Below are positions 9,979 through 18,309 of a DNA stretch of 64,000 nucleotides, in pieces; position 1 is the first letter of the stretch, and each line of letters begins with the position of its first letter. The notes beneath the pieces were generated by a model, which saw only the letters and a list, made by a program, of their open reading frames with translations, was not told where the DNA came from and made no database searches. This DNA comes from Nitrosomonas sp. sh817. Lineage in GTDB: Bacteria > Pseudomonadota > Gammaproteobacteria > Burkholderiales > Nitrosomonadaceae. The position numbers were made by a program, and so were the translations under genes. The stretch is taken from the NCBI RefSeq assembly GCF_030908545.1, contig NZ_CP133083.1, positions 620,001 to 684,000 of the forward strand. The letters are read 5' to 3'.

Positions 9979-10545
9979 TTATTTGTTACGAATACCGGCA
10001 CGATTCTGTTCCAGCGCTTTGACGATTGCTTTGATGTCGGTTTTGCTGACACCCGCTAGCGCGGCTTGTTCACTGATGATCTGAATGAATCTGCTGATGG
10101 TCCGGTCCGGAATGTTCCGGCCTTTATGAATCTTCGGCATCGAACCGCGGCATTTGTGCCCGGATTCTACGACCGCGCCGCTATGCGGCGAGGAGCCTCC
10201 TAAATCATGATCCAGCATCATCGCCAGACATTGCTCGATGTCATCCGGTGTGACGGTCAAATTACCGAAGAATGCGGCAATTTCTCCGTCAGCGAGCAAA
10301 GCGGGAACGGCGAAGTTATGCAAAAACGCCAGGATACCGTGATAGCCTCCCAGCCTTGACGCAACCGAATCACTTTTTATAACCAGCCTTGGTACGTCGG
10401 TGGTGCTATCTTCCATTTGCTGCCCGTTTGTTCTGGCTGTATTCGCCATTACCGAGCCGATGCCGTCAATGGCGACTAAAGCGCAAATTAAGGCAACGGC
10501 AAGATATTTGATCCACTCGGTCGAGTGTCTTGATGTCATAGTCAT
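9979..10545 (-). CDS. Exported group-1 truncated-hemoglobin-like protein
   Basis: The 188-residue product starts with a likely signal peptide or anchor (WIKYLAVALICALVAIDGIG). The rest resembles group-1 truncated globins: SVASRLGGYHGILAFLHNF, LLADGEIAAFFGN, and MPKIHKGRNIPD, where the His should be the proximal haem ligand. The helix after it (ISRFIQIISEQAALAGVSK) matches the globin C-terminal pattern. The segment between is longer than usual and carries a Cys (HKCRG). GGAGAGG just upstream of the ATG at 10545 fixes the start. Truncated globins bind oxygen or NO; export would be unusual for the family. Confidence 0.7.
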   Translation of the reverse strand: MTMTSRHSTEWIKYLAVALICALVAIDGIGSVMANTARTNGQQMEDSTTDVPRLVIKSDSVASRLGGYHGILAFLHNFAVPALLADGEIAAFFGNLTVTPDDIEQCLAMMLDHDLGGSSPHSGAVVESGHKCRGSMPKIHKGRNIPDRTISRFIQIISEQAALAGVSKTDIKAIVKALEQNRAGIRNK

Positions 10546-10821
10546 GATTTCCTCTCCTGTTGATGAGTTTTGAGTTTTTTCCAAATCAGCGCCGCCGGAT
10601 TCTGGCGGAAAGTGCCGGAACCGCCGGAAAAGCTTTTTAAGCGGTTTCAATACTCAATACGCAGGGATTTGAATTTTGGATGCAAACGGCCGTAGGAATG
10701 TTGAAAATTTCTTGCGGTGATAGTGTGAGAGGAGAGTTATCTTAGATCAATAAGATAAATGATCAAATTGGCTTTTCAAAACAACACGGTTACGATTCAG
10801 TCCAAACCGGTTGTCTAAGCG

Positions 10822-11160
10822 TTATTCACTGAACGCATTTTTAATCCACTCGATTTTATGGCCATCGCTACCCGACAGTAGCAATGCATCAAACCGGCAA
10901 GGCGGTTCGCTGTTGATTGCTGACAGATAATGCCGGGCGGTGCGTAGCAGTTTGGCTTGCTTGGCCGGGGTAATGCTGGCGGCGGCACCGCCAAATGCGT
11001 CGTTTGATCGCATGCGGACTTCGATAAATACCAATGTGTCATGATCGCGCATGATCAGGTCGATTTCTCCAAAGCGGCAGCGGTAATTTTGGGCTAGAAG
11101 CACTAATTGCTGCCGTTGCAAAAAAGCGATGGCGATTTTCTCGGCATCACTGCCTTTCAT
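10822..11160 (-). CDS. yraN: UPF0102 family protein YraN
   Basis: The 112-residue protein has the UPF0102 core: AEKIAIAFLQRQQLVLLAQNY, CRFGEIDLIMRD, LVFIEVRMRSNDAFGGA and KLLRTARHYL. The E-I-D and E-V-(K/R) residues correspond to a restriction-endonuclease-like fold; no clear cellular function is known. The ATG at 11160 lies inside the 3' end of the lpoA-like gene (14-base overlap), which suggests translational coupling. The lpoA-yraN order is common in proteobacteria. Confidence 0.9.
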   Translation of the reverse strand: MKGSDAEKIAIAFLQRQQLVLLAQNYRCRFGEIDLIMRDHDTLVFIEVRMRSNDAFGGAAASITPAKQAKLLRTARHYLSAINSEPPCRFDALLLSGSDGHKIEWIKNAFSE

Positions 11161-12268
11161 CTTCGCTGATATTCTCGGGAGTTGTGATGAGCTGCACTTT
11201 ACCTTGCGTAAATTGCGCCGGGATGGGTTCACGCACGAATAGATTGGGCGGGGTGAAGCGGATGTTTCCGGTAACGCCGTCGAACGTGATCTGATCGGCT
11301 GAATGCCATTGCAACAAATTGGTCATGAGACGGAAAGCGTCGATGCCCAAGGCATAGAGGCGTTCCATTTCGGTGCTTCTGGAATTGCTGCCGGTATGGC
11401 GGTAGGCCATTACAGCGGCATGATCGGGTTGCAGCAGCCATGGCATGTCGAGAAACCGGATACCTTCTAAATCGCTATTGAGAAGAAAGTTGGCGGTACC
11501 GGTAAAAATCTGCGAAGTGGCATAAACCGGGGTTTCCGGATCGATATAAGGGCGGATGATGCGCGATTTGGTTGCGTCCAGAGCCAGGAAAACCAACCGT
11601 TCTTCGCCAGCGGTTAAATCCCGCAGTTGCTGTAAAAGAACCGGATTGTCGGTATAACGGTATAATTGCGAGGTGTAGCCGTATTCTTCTTGCCATCGCT
11701 GCATGAAAGCATTTTGCAGGCGTCTGGATAAGGCGCTGTCATCTCCGATGACGACGGCATGGTTTCTACCAATCGTGGATGCCAATTTTGCGATTTGACT
11801 GGCTTCGGTATCCGTTTGTAAACCGAAGAGATAAAGATTGCCCGGCAAGGTCAGGTTGGTATCAACCGTGTTCAATGTTAATGTCGGAACTGCCAAAGCC
11901 TCGCTGGATGCGATCGCGGAAACACCGTCCCGGGTGAGCGGACCCACTACAAATAACGCGCCGGAAGCGATCGCGTGGTGATAATTCATGAGAATATCGA
12001 GCGGTTCGTCGCTGGTTGCATATAACCGGATGGTATACGGCAATGCCTGTCCGCGCTGCGCGGCGACTTCAAATCCATCTTTAACGACATTGGCCGCTTC
12101 CGCAAACGACGGCGATTCCAGCGGCAATATCAACGCGATATGGGACACAATCACCGGGCCGGCGGCTATGCCTGACAGCGGGGATTCTTCCTGTCCGGTG
12201 GCCAATACTGCCTGGTTGCCGTATATTGCCAGAAACAGTGCCAGGAAAATCGAAAAGCAACGTGTCAT
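11147..12268 (-). CDS. Penicillin-binding-protein activator, LpoA-like
   Basis: The product has a signal sequence (MTRCFSIFLALFLAIYG) and a periplasmic-binding-protein fold: IALILPLESPSFAEAANVV, the repeated GALFVVGPLTRDGVSAIA and AVVIGDDSALSRRLQNAF. This is the COG3107/LpoA type that in Escherichia coli activates PBP1A from the outer membrane. No lipobox Cys is seen, and the protein is shorter than E. coli LpoA because the N-terminal helical repeat domain is absent. The start is uncertain: the ATG at 12268 leaves only two bases to the rsmI start, while the ATG at 12298 would overlap it. Confidence 0.8.
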   Translation of the reverse strand: MTRCFSIFLALFLAIYGNQAVLATGQEESPLSGIAAGPVIVSHIALILPLESPSFAEAANVVKDGFEVAAQRGQALPYTIRLYATSDEPLDILMNYHHAIASGALFVVGPLTRDGVSAIASSEALAVPTLTLNTVDTNLTLPGNLYLFGLQTDTEASQIAKLASTIGRNHAVVIGDDSALSRRLQNAFMQRWQEEYGYTSQLYRYTDNPVLLQQLRDLTAGEERLVFLALDATKSRIIRPYIDPETPVYATSQIFTGTANFLLNSDLEGIRFLDMPWLLQPDHAAVMAYRHTGSNSRSTEMERLYALGIDAFRLMTNLLQWHSADQITFDGVTGNIRFTPPNLFVREPIPAQFTQGKVQLITTPENISEDERQ

Positions 12269-12270
12269 GG

Positions 12271-13137
12271 ATGAAAATGATGCTGGAAAAGAGTGCATTA
12301 TATGTGGTTGCCACCCCAATAGGAAATTTAAGCGATATCAGTTTGCGCGCCTTGGAGGTGTTGGCGGGGGTCGATGCGATTGCCGCGGAACATGTGCAAA
12401 ATTCCGCGCATTTATTGGCGAAGCACCATATCACCGCAAAATGGATCCGGTTACATCAGCATAATGAAAGCGCGGCTGCCGAGAAAATATTGTCGTTATT
12501 GCGGGCCGGAGAGCGTGTGGCGTTAGTGACTGACGCCGGTACACCGGGCATTTCCGATCCGGGTGCGATTCTGGTGCAACGCGTGCGCGAGGGCGGTTGC
12601 CGGGTTATTCCAATTCCGGGCGCCAATGCGGCAGTTTGCGCGTTATCCGCAGCGGGTATCAGCGATCCCCATTTTTTGTTTTATGGTTTCTTGCCGACAA
12701 AATCCGGGTTGCGTAAGCGGGCGCTGACCGGAATCCAGTCATATCCGTTTACGCTGATATTTTATGAAGCGCCGCATCGTATTCTGGAATCGGTGACAGA
12801 TATGATCGAAGTGTTTGGCGAAAGTAGGAGAATAACCATAGCCCGGGAGTTGACCAAGTTGTTTGAAACAATTTATTGCGGAACATTGGCAGAAACGCTT
12901 GTTTGGCTGCAAGCGGATATCAATCAGCAAAAGGGAGAGTTCGTATTGCTGCTATCAGGGGCGGAGATGCCGGAAGAATCCGGTATCAGCGAAGATGCCC
13001 GGCATACCTTATCATGCTTGCTGGCGGAACTGCCGCTGAAGCAATCGGTGAAACTGGCCGCTGAAATTACCGGTGAAAATAAAAATGCACTGTATCAATT
13101 AGCATTGAATCTAAAATCCAGCGAACCTGGGTTTTAA
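12271..13137 (+). CDS. rsmI: 16S rRNA (cytidine-1402-2'-O)-methyltransferase
   Basis: The 288-residue protein has YVVATPIGNLSDISLRAL at the start, ALVTDAGTPGISDPG (the SAM-binding loop) and FIFYEAPHRILE-like sequence, all hallmarks of RsmI, which methylates C1402 of 16S rRNA. The usual EDTR motif reads EHVQ here; I do not know if that changes activity. Several ATGs (12271, 12277, 12280) are possible. It is divergent from the lpoA-like gene with almost no spacer, so each promoter must overlap the other's coding sequence. Confidence 0.92.
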   Translation: MKMMLEKSALYVVATPIGNLSDISLRALEVLAGVDAIAAEHVQNSAHLLAKHHITAKWIRLHQHNESAAAEKILSLLRAGERVALVTDAGTPGISDPGAILVQRVREGGCRVIPIPGANAAVCALSAAGISDPHFLFYGFLPTKSGLRKRALTGIQSYPFTLIFYEAPHRILESVTDMIEVFGESRRITIARELTKLFETIYCGTLAETLVWLQADINQQKGEFVLLLSGAEMPEESGISEDARHTLSCLLAELPLKQSVKLAAEITGENKNALYQLALNLKSSEPGF

Positions 13138-13185
13138 GCTTGCGTACGTTATAATGAAGCTGATTAACACTTCCCGGAATCGATC

Positions 13186-14226
13186 TTGACTAGCATTACC
13201 ATTACCCGGCCTGACGATTGGCACTTGCACTTGCGCGATGGTGAACAAATGCGTGCGGTATTGCCGCATACCGCAAGACAATTCGCCCGCGCCATTGTCA
13301 TGCCCAACTTACGCCCGCCGGTAGTTTCAGTTGCTCAGGCTTCGGCGTACCGGCAGCGCATACTGTCGGCATTGCCCGCTGCACTAAAAAACCAGTTTGA
13401 ACCTTTGATGACGTTGTATTTGACCGATAACACCCCGGTTGCGGAGATTGTCCGGGCAAAGGAAAGCGGCGTGGTGCATGCGGTGAAATTATATCCGGCT
13501 GGCGCAACGACGAATTCGGATGCCGGAGTGACCGATATCATGAAGTGCTATGCGGTGCTGGAGATGATGGAAGCGCAGGATTTGCCGCTGCTGCTGCACG
13601 GTGAAGTGACCGATTCCGCTGTCGATGTGTTCGATAGAGAGAAAGTTTTTATCGATCGGGTATTGCTGCCGCTGACACAACGGTTTCCTCATTTACGCAT
13701 GGTCTTCGAACATGTCACTACGCGCGACGCAGTTCAGTTTGTTAAAGAATCATCGCATCCGATTGCGGCCACGATTACCGCGCATCATCTGTTATTGAAT
13801 CGTAATGCGATTTTTCAGGGTGGAATTCGTCCGCACCATTATTGCCTGCCGGTATTGAAACGTGAGATTCACCGCAAGGCTCTGCTGGATGCGGCTATAA
13901 GCGGCAATCCCAAGTTTTTTCTGGGCACCGATAGCGCGCCGCATTCGCTGTCGAGTAAAGAAAATGCTTGTGGTTGTGCTGGGATTTATACCGCGCATGC
14001 TGCAATCGAGTTTTATGCAACGGCATTTGAGCAAGCCGGCGCTTTAGATAGACTGGAGCCTTTTGCCAGTTTCCACGGAGCTGATTTTTACCGGTTGCCG
14101 CGCAATCAGGGGACTATCACACTGAATAAAGAGACCTGGACAGTTCCGCAGCATTTTGACTTTGCGGACGAGCGATTAATACCGCTTTATGCCGGCAACG
14201 CGTTGACCTGGAAAATGGCATCGTAA
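13186..14226 (+). CDS. pyrC: Dihydroorotase, E. coli PyrC type
   Basis: The 346-residue zinc enzyme closes carbamoyl-aspartate to dihydroorotate in pyrimidine synthesis. [13 protein letters not shown] carries the HxH metal ligands, [13 protein letters not shown] carries the carboxylated Lys, LHGEVTD and FEHVTTRDA add His ligands, and [10 protein letters not shown] carries the catalytic Asp. The frame opens with a TTG at 13186; no upstream ATG fits. Length and motifs are normal. Confidence 0.95.
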   Translation: MTSITITRPDDWHLHLRDGEQMRAVLPHTARQFARAIVMPNLRPPVVSVAQASAYRQRILSALPAALKNQFEPLMTLYLTDNTPVAEIVRAKESGVVHAVKLYPAGATTNSDAGVTDIMKCYAVLEMMEAQDLPLLLHGEVTDSAVDVFDREKVFIDRVLLPLTQRFPHLRMVFEHVTTRDAVQFVKESSHPIAATITAHHLLLNRNAIFQGGIRPHHYCLPVLKREIHRKALLDAAISGNPKFFLGTDSAPHSLSSKENACGCAGIYTAHAAIEFYATAFEQAGALDRLEPFASFHGADFYRLPRNQGTITLNKETWTVPQHFDFADERLIPLYAGNALTWKMAS

Positions 14227-14235
14227 CCCGGGCGT

Positions 14236-14604
14236 TTACCAATGTTTTAATAACCGGTTCCAGCGATATAACAATTTTGCGAAGCCATTATAAGCCGCTT
14301 GAGCAAGTTGCCGGATGACCGGAAATTGTAGCAACTTTGCCAACCAGCGTTGTTTGGGTGATTGCCGCCAGAGATGAATGAATGCATCGATACCGGTGTT
14401 GATTGCGCCATCGCTATCTTTAACGTGCAATCGCTCACGGACTTGTTCCAGCGAACTGTTTACTTCCGCGATGGCTTTTGGATTGGTGTGTACATCGATC
14501 CACTCGATATCATCGACCCCACATCGTTCAAGATGTTGACGTTGACTTTCTATCCCCGCTTTGCAGATCGGACAGGCGCTGTTGTAATACACTTTTTTGT
14601 GCAT
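14236..14604 (-). CDS. DCC-family thiol-disulfide oxidoreductase-like protein (DUF393)
   Basis: The 122-residue protein has VYYNSACPICKAGI at its N-terminus, the thioredoxin-like CxxC of the DUF393 family; the family's usual Asp before the first Cys region is replaced (NSACPIC). It then reads DIEWIDVHTNP and SDGAINTGIDAFIHLWRQ, with RWLAKLLQFPVI and a C-terminal amphipathic part. I chose the ATG at 14604 because DUF393 proteins start just before the CxxC; the frame extends to 14661, inside a palindrome. Function is unknown. Confidence 0.8.
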   Translation of the reverse strand: MHKKVYYNSACPICKAGIESQRQHLERCGVDDIEWIDVHTNPKAIAEVNSSLEQVRERLHVKDSDGAINTGIDAFIHLWRQSPKQRWLAKLLQFPVIRQLAQAAYNGFAKLLYRWNRLLKHW

Positions 14605-14644
14605 TCCGGTTGTTTTTGTCAGGTAGATGGCGAGCATTAGTATA

Positions 14645-14688
14645 CCCCGCATCACTGACAACTTGGTTAAGTTGTCAGTGATGCGGGG
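14645..14688. repeat. Perfect 20-bp inverted repeat with 4-base loop
   Basis: Bases 14645-14664 are the exact reverse complement of 14669-14688, with GGTT between. It lies between two minus-strand genes, just after the stop of the upstream one. It could end transcription, although no T-run follows on the minus strand; it could also be a palindromic repeat or protein-binding site. Confidence 0.85.
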
Positions 14689-14700
14689 CGTTGATAGGAA

Positions 14701-15048
14701 TTAATGCAATCTTGTGTGCCGTTCTATCGTCGGATGCAGTTGATGGGGGTCGTTGGTATTCTTCTTTTGCCAGAATAGCTTGTAGGCACAGAAGGCTCCG
14801 ATGAGAAGAGCAATAATGGTCAGTAAGATCGGGGATGGAGTGGGTATTTCGAGATACCAGTACCACCATTCAAGAGCCGTAAGGAGAATAAAAATGGAAG
14901 GTGCAATGATTAAGGGGAGGATGTCGCTATCGATCAATTTGTTAAGTTTTTGATGGATGTATTGGCGGCATTTGATAAAAAAATTGTTTGCACGCGTTGG
15001 ATGTTTTTGGGGTCTCGATTTGATAATTTTTAGACGCAATTTTGGCAT
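14701..15048 (-). CDS. Small membrane protein with two hydrophobic segments
   Basis: I do not recognise the family. The 115-residue product has a basic N-terminus (RLKIIKSRPQKHP) followed by two hydrophobic segments (LPLIIAPSIFILLTALEWW and ILLTIIALLIGAFCAYKLFW), so it is probably an inner-membrane protein with a His-rich tail. The start is uncertain; the frame is open to 15099. Its base composition is AT-richer than its left neighbours. Confidence 0.55.
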   Translation of the reverse strand: MPKLRLKIIKSRPQKHPTRANNFFIKCRQYIHQKLNKLIDSDILPLIIAPSIFILLTALEWWYWYLEIPTPSPILLTIIALLIGAFCAYKLFWQKKNTNDPHQLHPTIERHTRLH

Positions 15049-15217
15049 AAGTATAATTGTATTAAATTGTTGAAATATTATAGAAATGCGATTCAACATA
15101 TGAATCGCTCGCAGAGACAGTTATCGGTATCGGAGGTTAAAAATTTATAGCCGGAGACATTTTTGGCATATTTTCTGAAAATGCTGCCAATCACTCAATT
15201 TTTCTTGACATTTCAAG

Positions 15218-15414
15218 TCATCCACAGGCTAATGACAAAACAGATACTGCTTCTTTGTCTGCCGTTATGGATAAAGAAAACTGCGTAACAATATGAAATG
15301 TAATATTTAATTAAAACGTTAAGTAGTTAATTTAAGATAGAATCTCGTTTTCTAATTGGTCTGCAGCATTTATAAAGAGAATATTCACAAAGTTATCCAC
15401 AGATTTGTGAATAA
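15218..15414. promoter_or_regulatory. Cluster of DnaA-box-like sites in an AT-rich gap
   Basis: The 15100-15458 gap has no gene I can call. It holds two perfect DnaA boxes, TTATCCACA at 15393-15401 and the opposite-strand TTATTCACA (read as TGTGAATAA at 15406-15414). Near matches lie at 15218-15226 (TCATCCACA), 15266-15274 (TATGGATAA) and 15381-15389 (ATATTCACA). The spacing is irregular and no replication gene adjoins, so a DnaA reservoir or regulatory site is as likely as an origin. Confidence 0.4.
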
Positions 15415-15458
15415 TTAAAAGAATCTCAATTGAAATAGAACGGTACGTTACTTTTTGA

Positions 15459-15605
15459 ATGGCTAGATACGCGACTTGCAACGATATCAGGGCGTGCGCC
15501 GGTGAGATTTGGTATGAAACTTTGAAAGCTGTGGAAAGAACTTATGACATTCTGAATCTTAAACATCCATCCTTGATATCCAATTTTCAGGATGACGCGG
15601 ATTAA
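15459..15605 (+). CDS. Possible 48-residue small protein
   Basis: A short frame opens with ATG at 15459 (directly after an in-frame TGA) and reads MARYATCNDIRACAGEIW, then YETLKAVERTYDILNLKHP. Codon use looks like that of neighbouring genes, but there is no clear ribosome-binding site and I do not recognise it. It may be a remnant of a larger gene. Confidence 0.25.
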   Translation: MARYATCNDIRACAGEIWYETLKAVERTYDILNLKHPSLISNFQDDAD

Positions 15606-15646
15606 AAATTAATGTGCATAGTATGGATTTTTACGATACCAGGAAT

Positions 15647-15736
15647 TGGTGCCCGGGGCCGGAATCGAACCGGCACGGGCGGTTTAGGCCCGAGGGATTT
15701 TAAGTCCCTTGTGTCTACCAATTTCACCACCCGGGC
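15647..15736 (-). tRNA. tRNA-Leu (anticodon UAA)
   Basis: Reading the minus strand, GCCCGGG and CCCGGGC form the acceptor stem, the anticodon loop is CTTAAAA with anticodon TAA, a long variable arm follows (CGGGCCTAAACCGCCCG), and the T-arm is GCCGGTTCGATTCCGGC. CCA is encoded. Confidence 0.97.
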
Positions 15737-15742
15737 AAAAAA

Positions 15743-15816
15743 TGGAGGCGGGGGTCGGAATCGAACCGGCGTAGACGGCTTTGCAGGCCGCTGCATGACC
15801 ACTCTGCCACCCCGCC
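15743..15816 (-). tRNA. tRNA-Cys (anticodon GCA)
   Basis: On the minus strand, GGCGGGG pairs with CCCCGCC, the anticodon loop is CTGCAAA with anticodon GCA, and the T-loop is GGTTCGATTCC. CCA is encoded. It lies 6 bases upstream of tRNA-Leu and is probably co-transcribed with it. Confidence 0.97.
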
Positions 15817-15919
15817 ATATTGCATAGCTATAAAATTATTTGTAGCCCTAAAGAATAACCTGTAGAGACTATGCGGTTTCCGACAAAACTATCTTACAAG
15901 AGCCATTTTCTGTAGAAAA

Positions 15920-15994
15920 TGGAGCGGGAAACGAGGCTCGAACTCGCGACCCCAACCTTGGCAAGGTTGTGCTCTACCACTGAGCTATTCCCGC
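15920..15994 (-). tRNA. tRNA-Gly (anticodon GCC)
   Basis: On the minus strand, GCGGGAA starts the acceptor stem, TTGCCAA forms the anticodon loop with GCC, and GAGTTCGAGCCTC forms the T-arm. CCA is encoded. It is first in a three-tRNA run (Gly, Cys, Leu) on this strand. Confidence 0.97.
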
Positions 15995-16188
15995 GCGATG
16001 AAGTTACCGAAAGATTTGTATCACTTCAGAAACAAAGGGTGGATTATAGAGATGCTGTGCATTTTGTCAAGAAATGCAGATTGTTTGAAGCGTGTTAATC
16101 GACTGTATGCAGTCACTTTCGAGAAGAACAATTTGGGTATCGTGTAAAATGAATTAGTGAAGAGCAATTTATGAAAATGATATGAAGT

Positions 16189-16470
16189 ATGCAACCAAGT
16201 GTGATTATTAATCAGCACCGGAATACCGCAATTATCGTAGCAACCAGCGGTAAAGGCGTCGTTGTGATTAAACTAGGTAAAGGAAAGCTGACGGTAACGA
16301 CATTATCTCAAAAAGCAATTGCCGATCAAGGCTATGCAGTGAGTAATTATTCACCTAAGCAGGCGGCGGAGCGATATTTGAAACACGGTGCCGGTGTTAG
16401 CGAAAAGGCTAGAAAATATTTGGAAAAAATCGCGACCAGCGGTTTTACTGAAGGACTGGATTTTGTTTAG
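16189..16470 (+). CDS. Small hypothetical protein (93 residues)
   Basis: I do not recognise this protein. It reads IIVATSGKGVVVIKLGKG early and YSPKQAAERYLKHGAGVSEK later, has no signal peptide or membrane segment, and is basic. A weak GAAG precedes the ATG at 16189. Its position between a tRNA run and an exported-lipoprotein gene gives no hint of function. Confidence 0.6.
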   Translation: MQPSVIINQHRNTAIIVATSGKGVVVIKLGKGKLTVTTLSQKAIADQGYAVSNYSPKQAAERYLKHGAGVSEKARKYLEKIATSGFTEGLDFV

Positions 16471-16630
16471 TCCGGGCATTTAATTTTGCGGCTTGAGATT
16501 CATTGTTTATAAAGATCTCTGTTTTCAACATGATTATCAGCAGATTTCATCATTCTCCAGATTTGTTTTTTTAGGATTCTCCGGTGTGTTTTTAGAATTG
16601 CCGAGACTAGGGTAAGGAAATAATAGAAAA

Positions 16631-17041
16631 ATGACCAATGTATTAAGAACTTGTACTATGCTGCTGCTGATTGCTCTGATCAGTACAATGTCAGCATGCT
16701 CAGTGTTTATGGCTGCCAAACAGCCGGAAAAAAAAGACCTAAGTCTACTGAAGGAAGGCGTGTCTCGAGCGGTATTGATTTCCGAGTTCGGAGCACCGGT
16801 TGTGAGCGAGTATAAAGATGGAAAAAGGTACGAAATTTTTAAGTTCGTACAGGGTTATAGCACCGGCGCGAAAGCCGGGCGGGCGTTTTTACACGGCGCT
16901 GCAAGTATCGCTACGTTAGGGTTATGGGAGCTTTTTGGAACGCCTACGGAAATAACTTTTAACGGCGATGAAATGGCTTTTCAAGTCAGCTACAATGAGA
17001 ATGATACTGTTGATGAAATCGCCATGATTAAAAAAGAATGA
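16631..17041 (+). CDS. Predicted lipoprotein, SmpA/OmlA-like fold
   Basis: The 136-residue product has a signal peptide ending in the lipobox STMSACS, so it should be lipidated at the Cys. The mature part reads LLKEGVSRAVLISEFGAPV then KRYEIFKFVQGYS, similar to the small BamE/SmpA-like repeat in which a 'GxxRxxVxxxFGxP' turn is followed by beta strands. A Gly-rich segment (AGRAFLHGAASIATLGLWE) could insert in a membrane. The partner is unknown. Confidence 0.75.
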   Translation: MTNVLRTCTMLLLIALISTMSACSVFMAAKQPEKKDLSLLKEGVSRAVLISEFGAPVVSEYKDGKRYEIFKFVQGYSTGAKAGRAFLHGAASIATLGLWELFGTPTEITFNGDEMAFQVSYNENDTVDEIAMIKKE

Positions 17042-17091
17042 TTCATAAGCCGATTTCGAAGAATTCTTTCAACAAAACCGTGCCATAAAAA

Positions 17092-17115
17092 CAAAGCCGG
17101 CAAAAACCGGCTTTG
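17092..17115. terminator. Bidirectional hairpin terminator
   Basis: CAAAGCCGG at 17092-17100 pairs with CCGGCTTTG at 17107-17115 around a CAAAAA loop. It sits between the convergent lipoprotein gene and the Cys-rich protein gene. Confidence 0.75.
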
Positions 17116-17145
17116 TTCGGAAAAAACGACTAAGAATCGTTGCGA

Positions 17146-17427
17146 TTAGCTACATTTTCCTGTTTCAGAACCATCTGCATTGGTTTCTGCGCCGTCATCC
17201 TTCACGCAAGTGTTTTGGCAAACACCAGATTTCTTACATGCTTTTCCTGCGGGCAGGCTTTTCTTTTCAATACAGGCTCCTTCTACCAAATAACAGACCT
17301 GGTTTTCTCCGCATGCGCTTTTACCATCTTTTTCAGTTTCCAAGCTACATGCCGCAAATGCCTGATTTGAGAAAACAATAAGGGCAATTACGAATACTAA
17401 GGAATTCAATGCTCTTCTAAACAACAT
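17146..17427 (-). CDS. Small exported cysteine-rich protein
   Basis: The 93-residue product has a signal peptide (LNSLVFVIALIVFSNQAFA) and a mature part of about 70 residues with eight Cys (ACSLE, SACGEN, QVCYL, GACIEK, KACKK, GVCQN, NTCVK, KCS), so four disulfides are possible. A G-rich ribosome-binding site precedes the ATG at 17427. I do not recognise the family; the pattern resembles small secreted disulfide-rich folds. Confidence 0.75.
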   Translation of the reverse strand: MLFRRALNSLVFVIALIVFSNQAFAACSLETEKDGKSACGENQVCYLVEGACIEKKSLPAGKACKKSGVCQNTCVKDDGAETNADGSETGKCS

Positions 17428-17627
17428 GTTACCCCCCTTCTTTAGTGTGTGAAAAAAACATGATTGATTGCATATTGGCGAAAATCGCGGAAAAAATTTA
17501 ATGCTGCGCAATTTTCTGGCTCATTCCGGCAAATCATTTCTACATTTACTTTTCACTTTCCAGTGTCAAGCAAAAGCAATTCTACCGGTAAGATCGAACC
17601 AGGCATAGAGGGGAGTGTGGCGTATTA

Positions 17628-18026
17628 TTATTGTTGTTGACCGCATGCTATCCGCCATTCTTTCTCATCCATACTTTGATCTTGAATCTTCTCCCACTTC
17701 TGCGGTTGGCTATAGGATCGAACAAGATCGCCTTTTTCCATGTTCCAGCTGAAATATGAAAAAGCGAGAGTTCTCATTTGTTCTTCCTCGCAATCAAATT
17801 CACGCCGGATTTTTTCTGATAGGTAAGTGGCTCCCAAGGTTCTTTGTTCAATTTTGTAATCGAGTAAAATCCACATTTTCACTCGATTGCTTGCTTTCCG
17901 GATGGAAGCAAGATCGGCGTAGATCGTATAGCCGCCTTTATCGGCGGTTTCGCCGATAAGAGTCCACTGTGCGAGTGCTTCGGTGCTGATAAAAGCGAAT
18001 GCTAGCGCGAGTAATATTTTTTTCAT
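17628..18026 (-). CDS. Exported protein similar to surface-adhesin-E domain
   Basis: The 132-residue product has a signal peptide (KKILLALAFAFISTEALA). The mature part (QWTLIGETADKGGYTIYADL, RKASNRVKMWILLDYK, REFDCEEEQMRTLAFSYF) follows the pattern of the 'surface-adhesin protein E' domain common in betaproteobacteria: a conserved W, Y-x-D, and a pair of Cys (FDCEEE and IACGQ). The function is unknown. The ATG at 18026 fits the signal peptide; the open frame continues upstream to 18128. Confidence 0.75.
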   Translation of the reverse strand: MKKILLALAFAFISTEALAQWTLIGETADKGGYTIYADLASIRKASNRVKMWILLDYKIEQRTLGATYLSEKIRREFDCEEEQMRTLAFSYFSWNMEKGDLVRSYSQPQKWEKIQDQSMDEKEWRIACGQQQ

Positions 18027-18135
18027 TCTGGATTCTGGCTTTTTGTTAGGGTAGGTTTTCAATAATGTAACGGATCGGCATTGGCAATAATTTTGAACAA
18101 TGCATTTACTGAGAACCGTTTTGTTCACTTATGCA

Positions 18136-18201
18136 AGGATGCGCGAGTGCCGCGTAACGAAGTGATGCGCTCGTGCAGTCAATTAATCAGCGTTTCTCTA
18201 G
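18136..18201. repeat. Partial copy of the 150-bp palindromic-ended repeat
   Basis: The bases match the right half of the copy at 25992-26142: GAGTGCCGCGTAACGAAGTG, then CTCGTGCAGTCAATTAATCA and GCGTTTCTCTAG. The left half is absent. Confidence 0.8.
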
Positions 18202-18309
18202 CGGATTCTTACATTATGATCCTATAAATGCAAACAATGATGATTCGATAGGGATTGTAGTAAACTCCATTCCTGAGTTGCTCAGGCAAATATTATGAGA
18301 AGGAATCTT

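Noticed and set aside
15100-15458. The chromosomal origin of replication
   Set aside because: DnaA boxes are present, but no replication genes flank the site and skew cannot be judged from this window; kept only as a DnaA-box cluster.
15602-15827. Reading frames over tRNA-Leu and tRNA-Cys on both strands
   Set aside because: They are translations of structured tRNA genes with no start signal.
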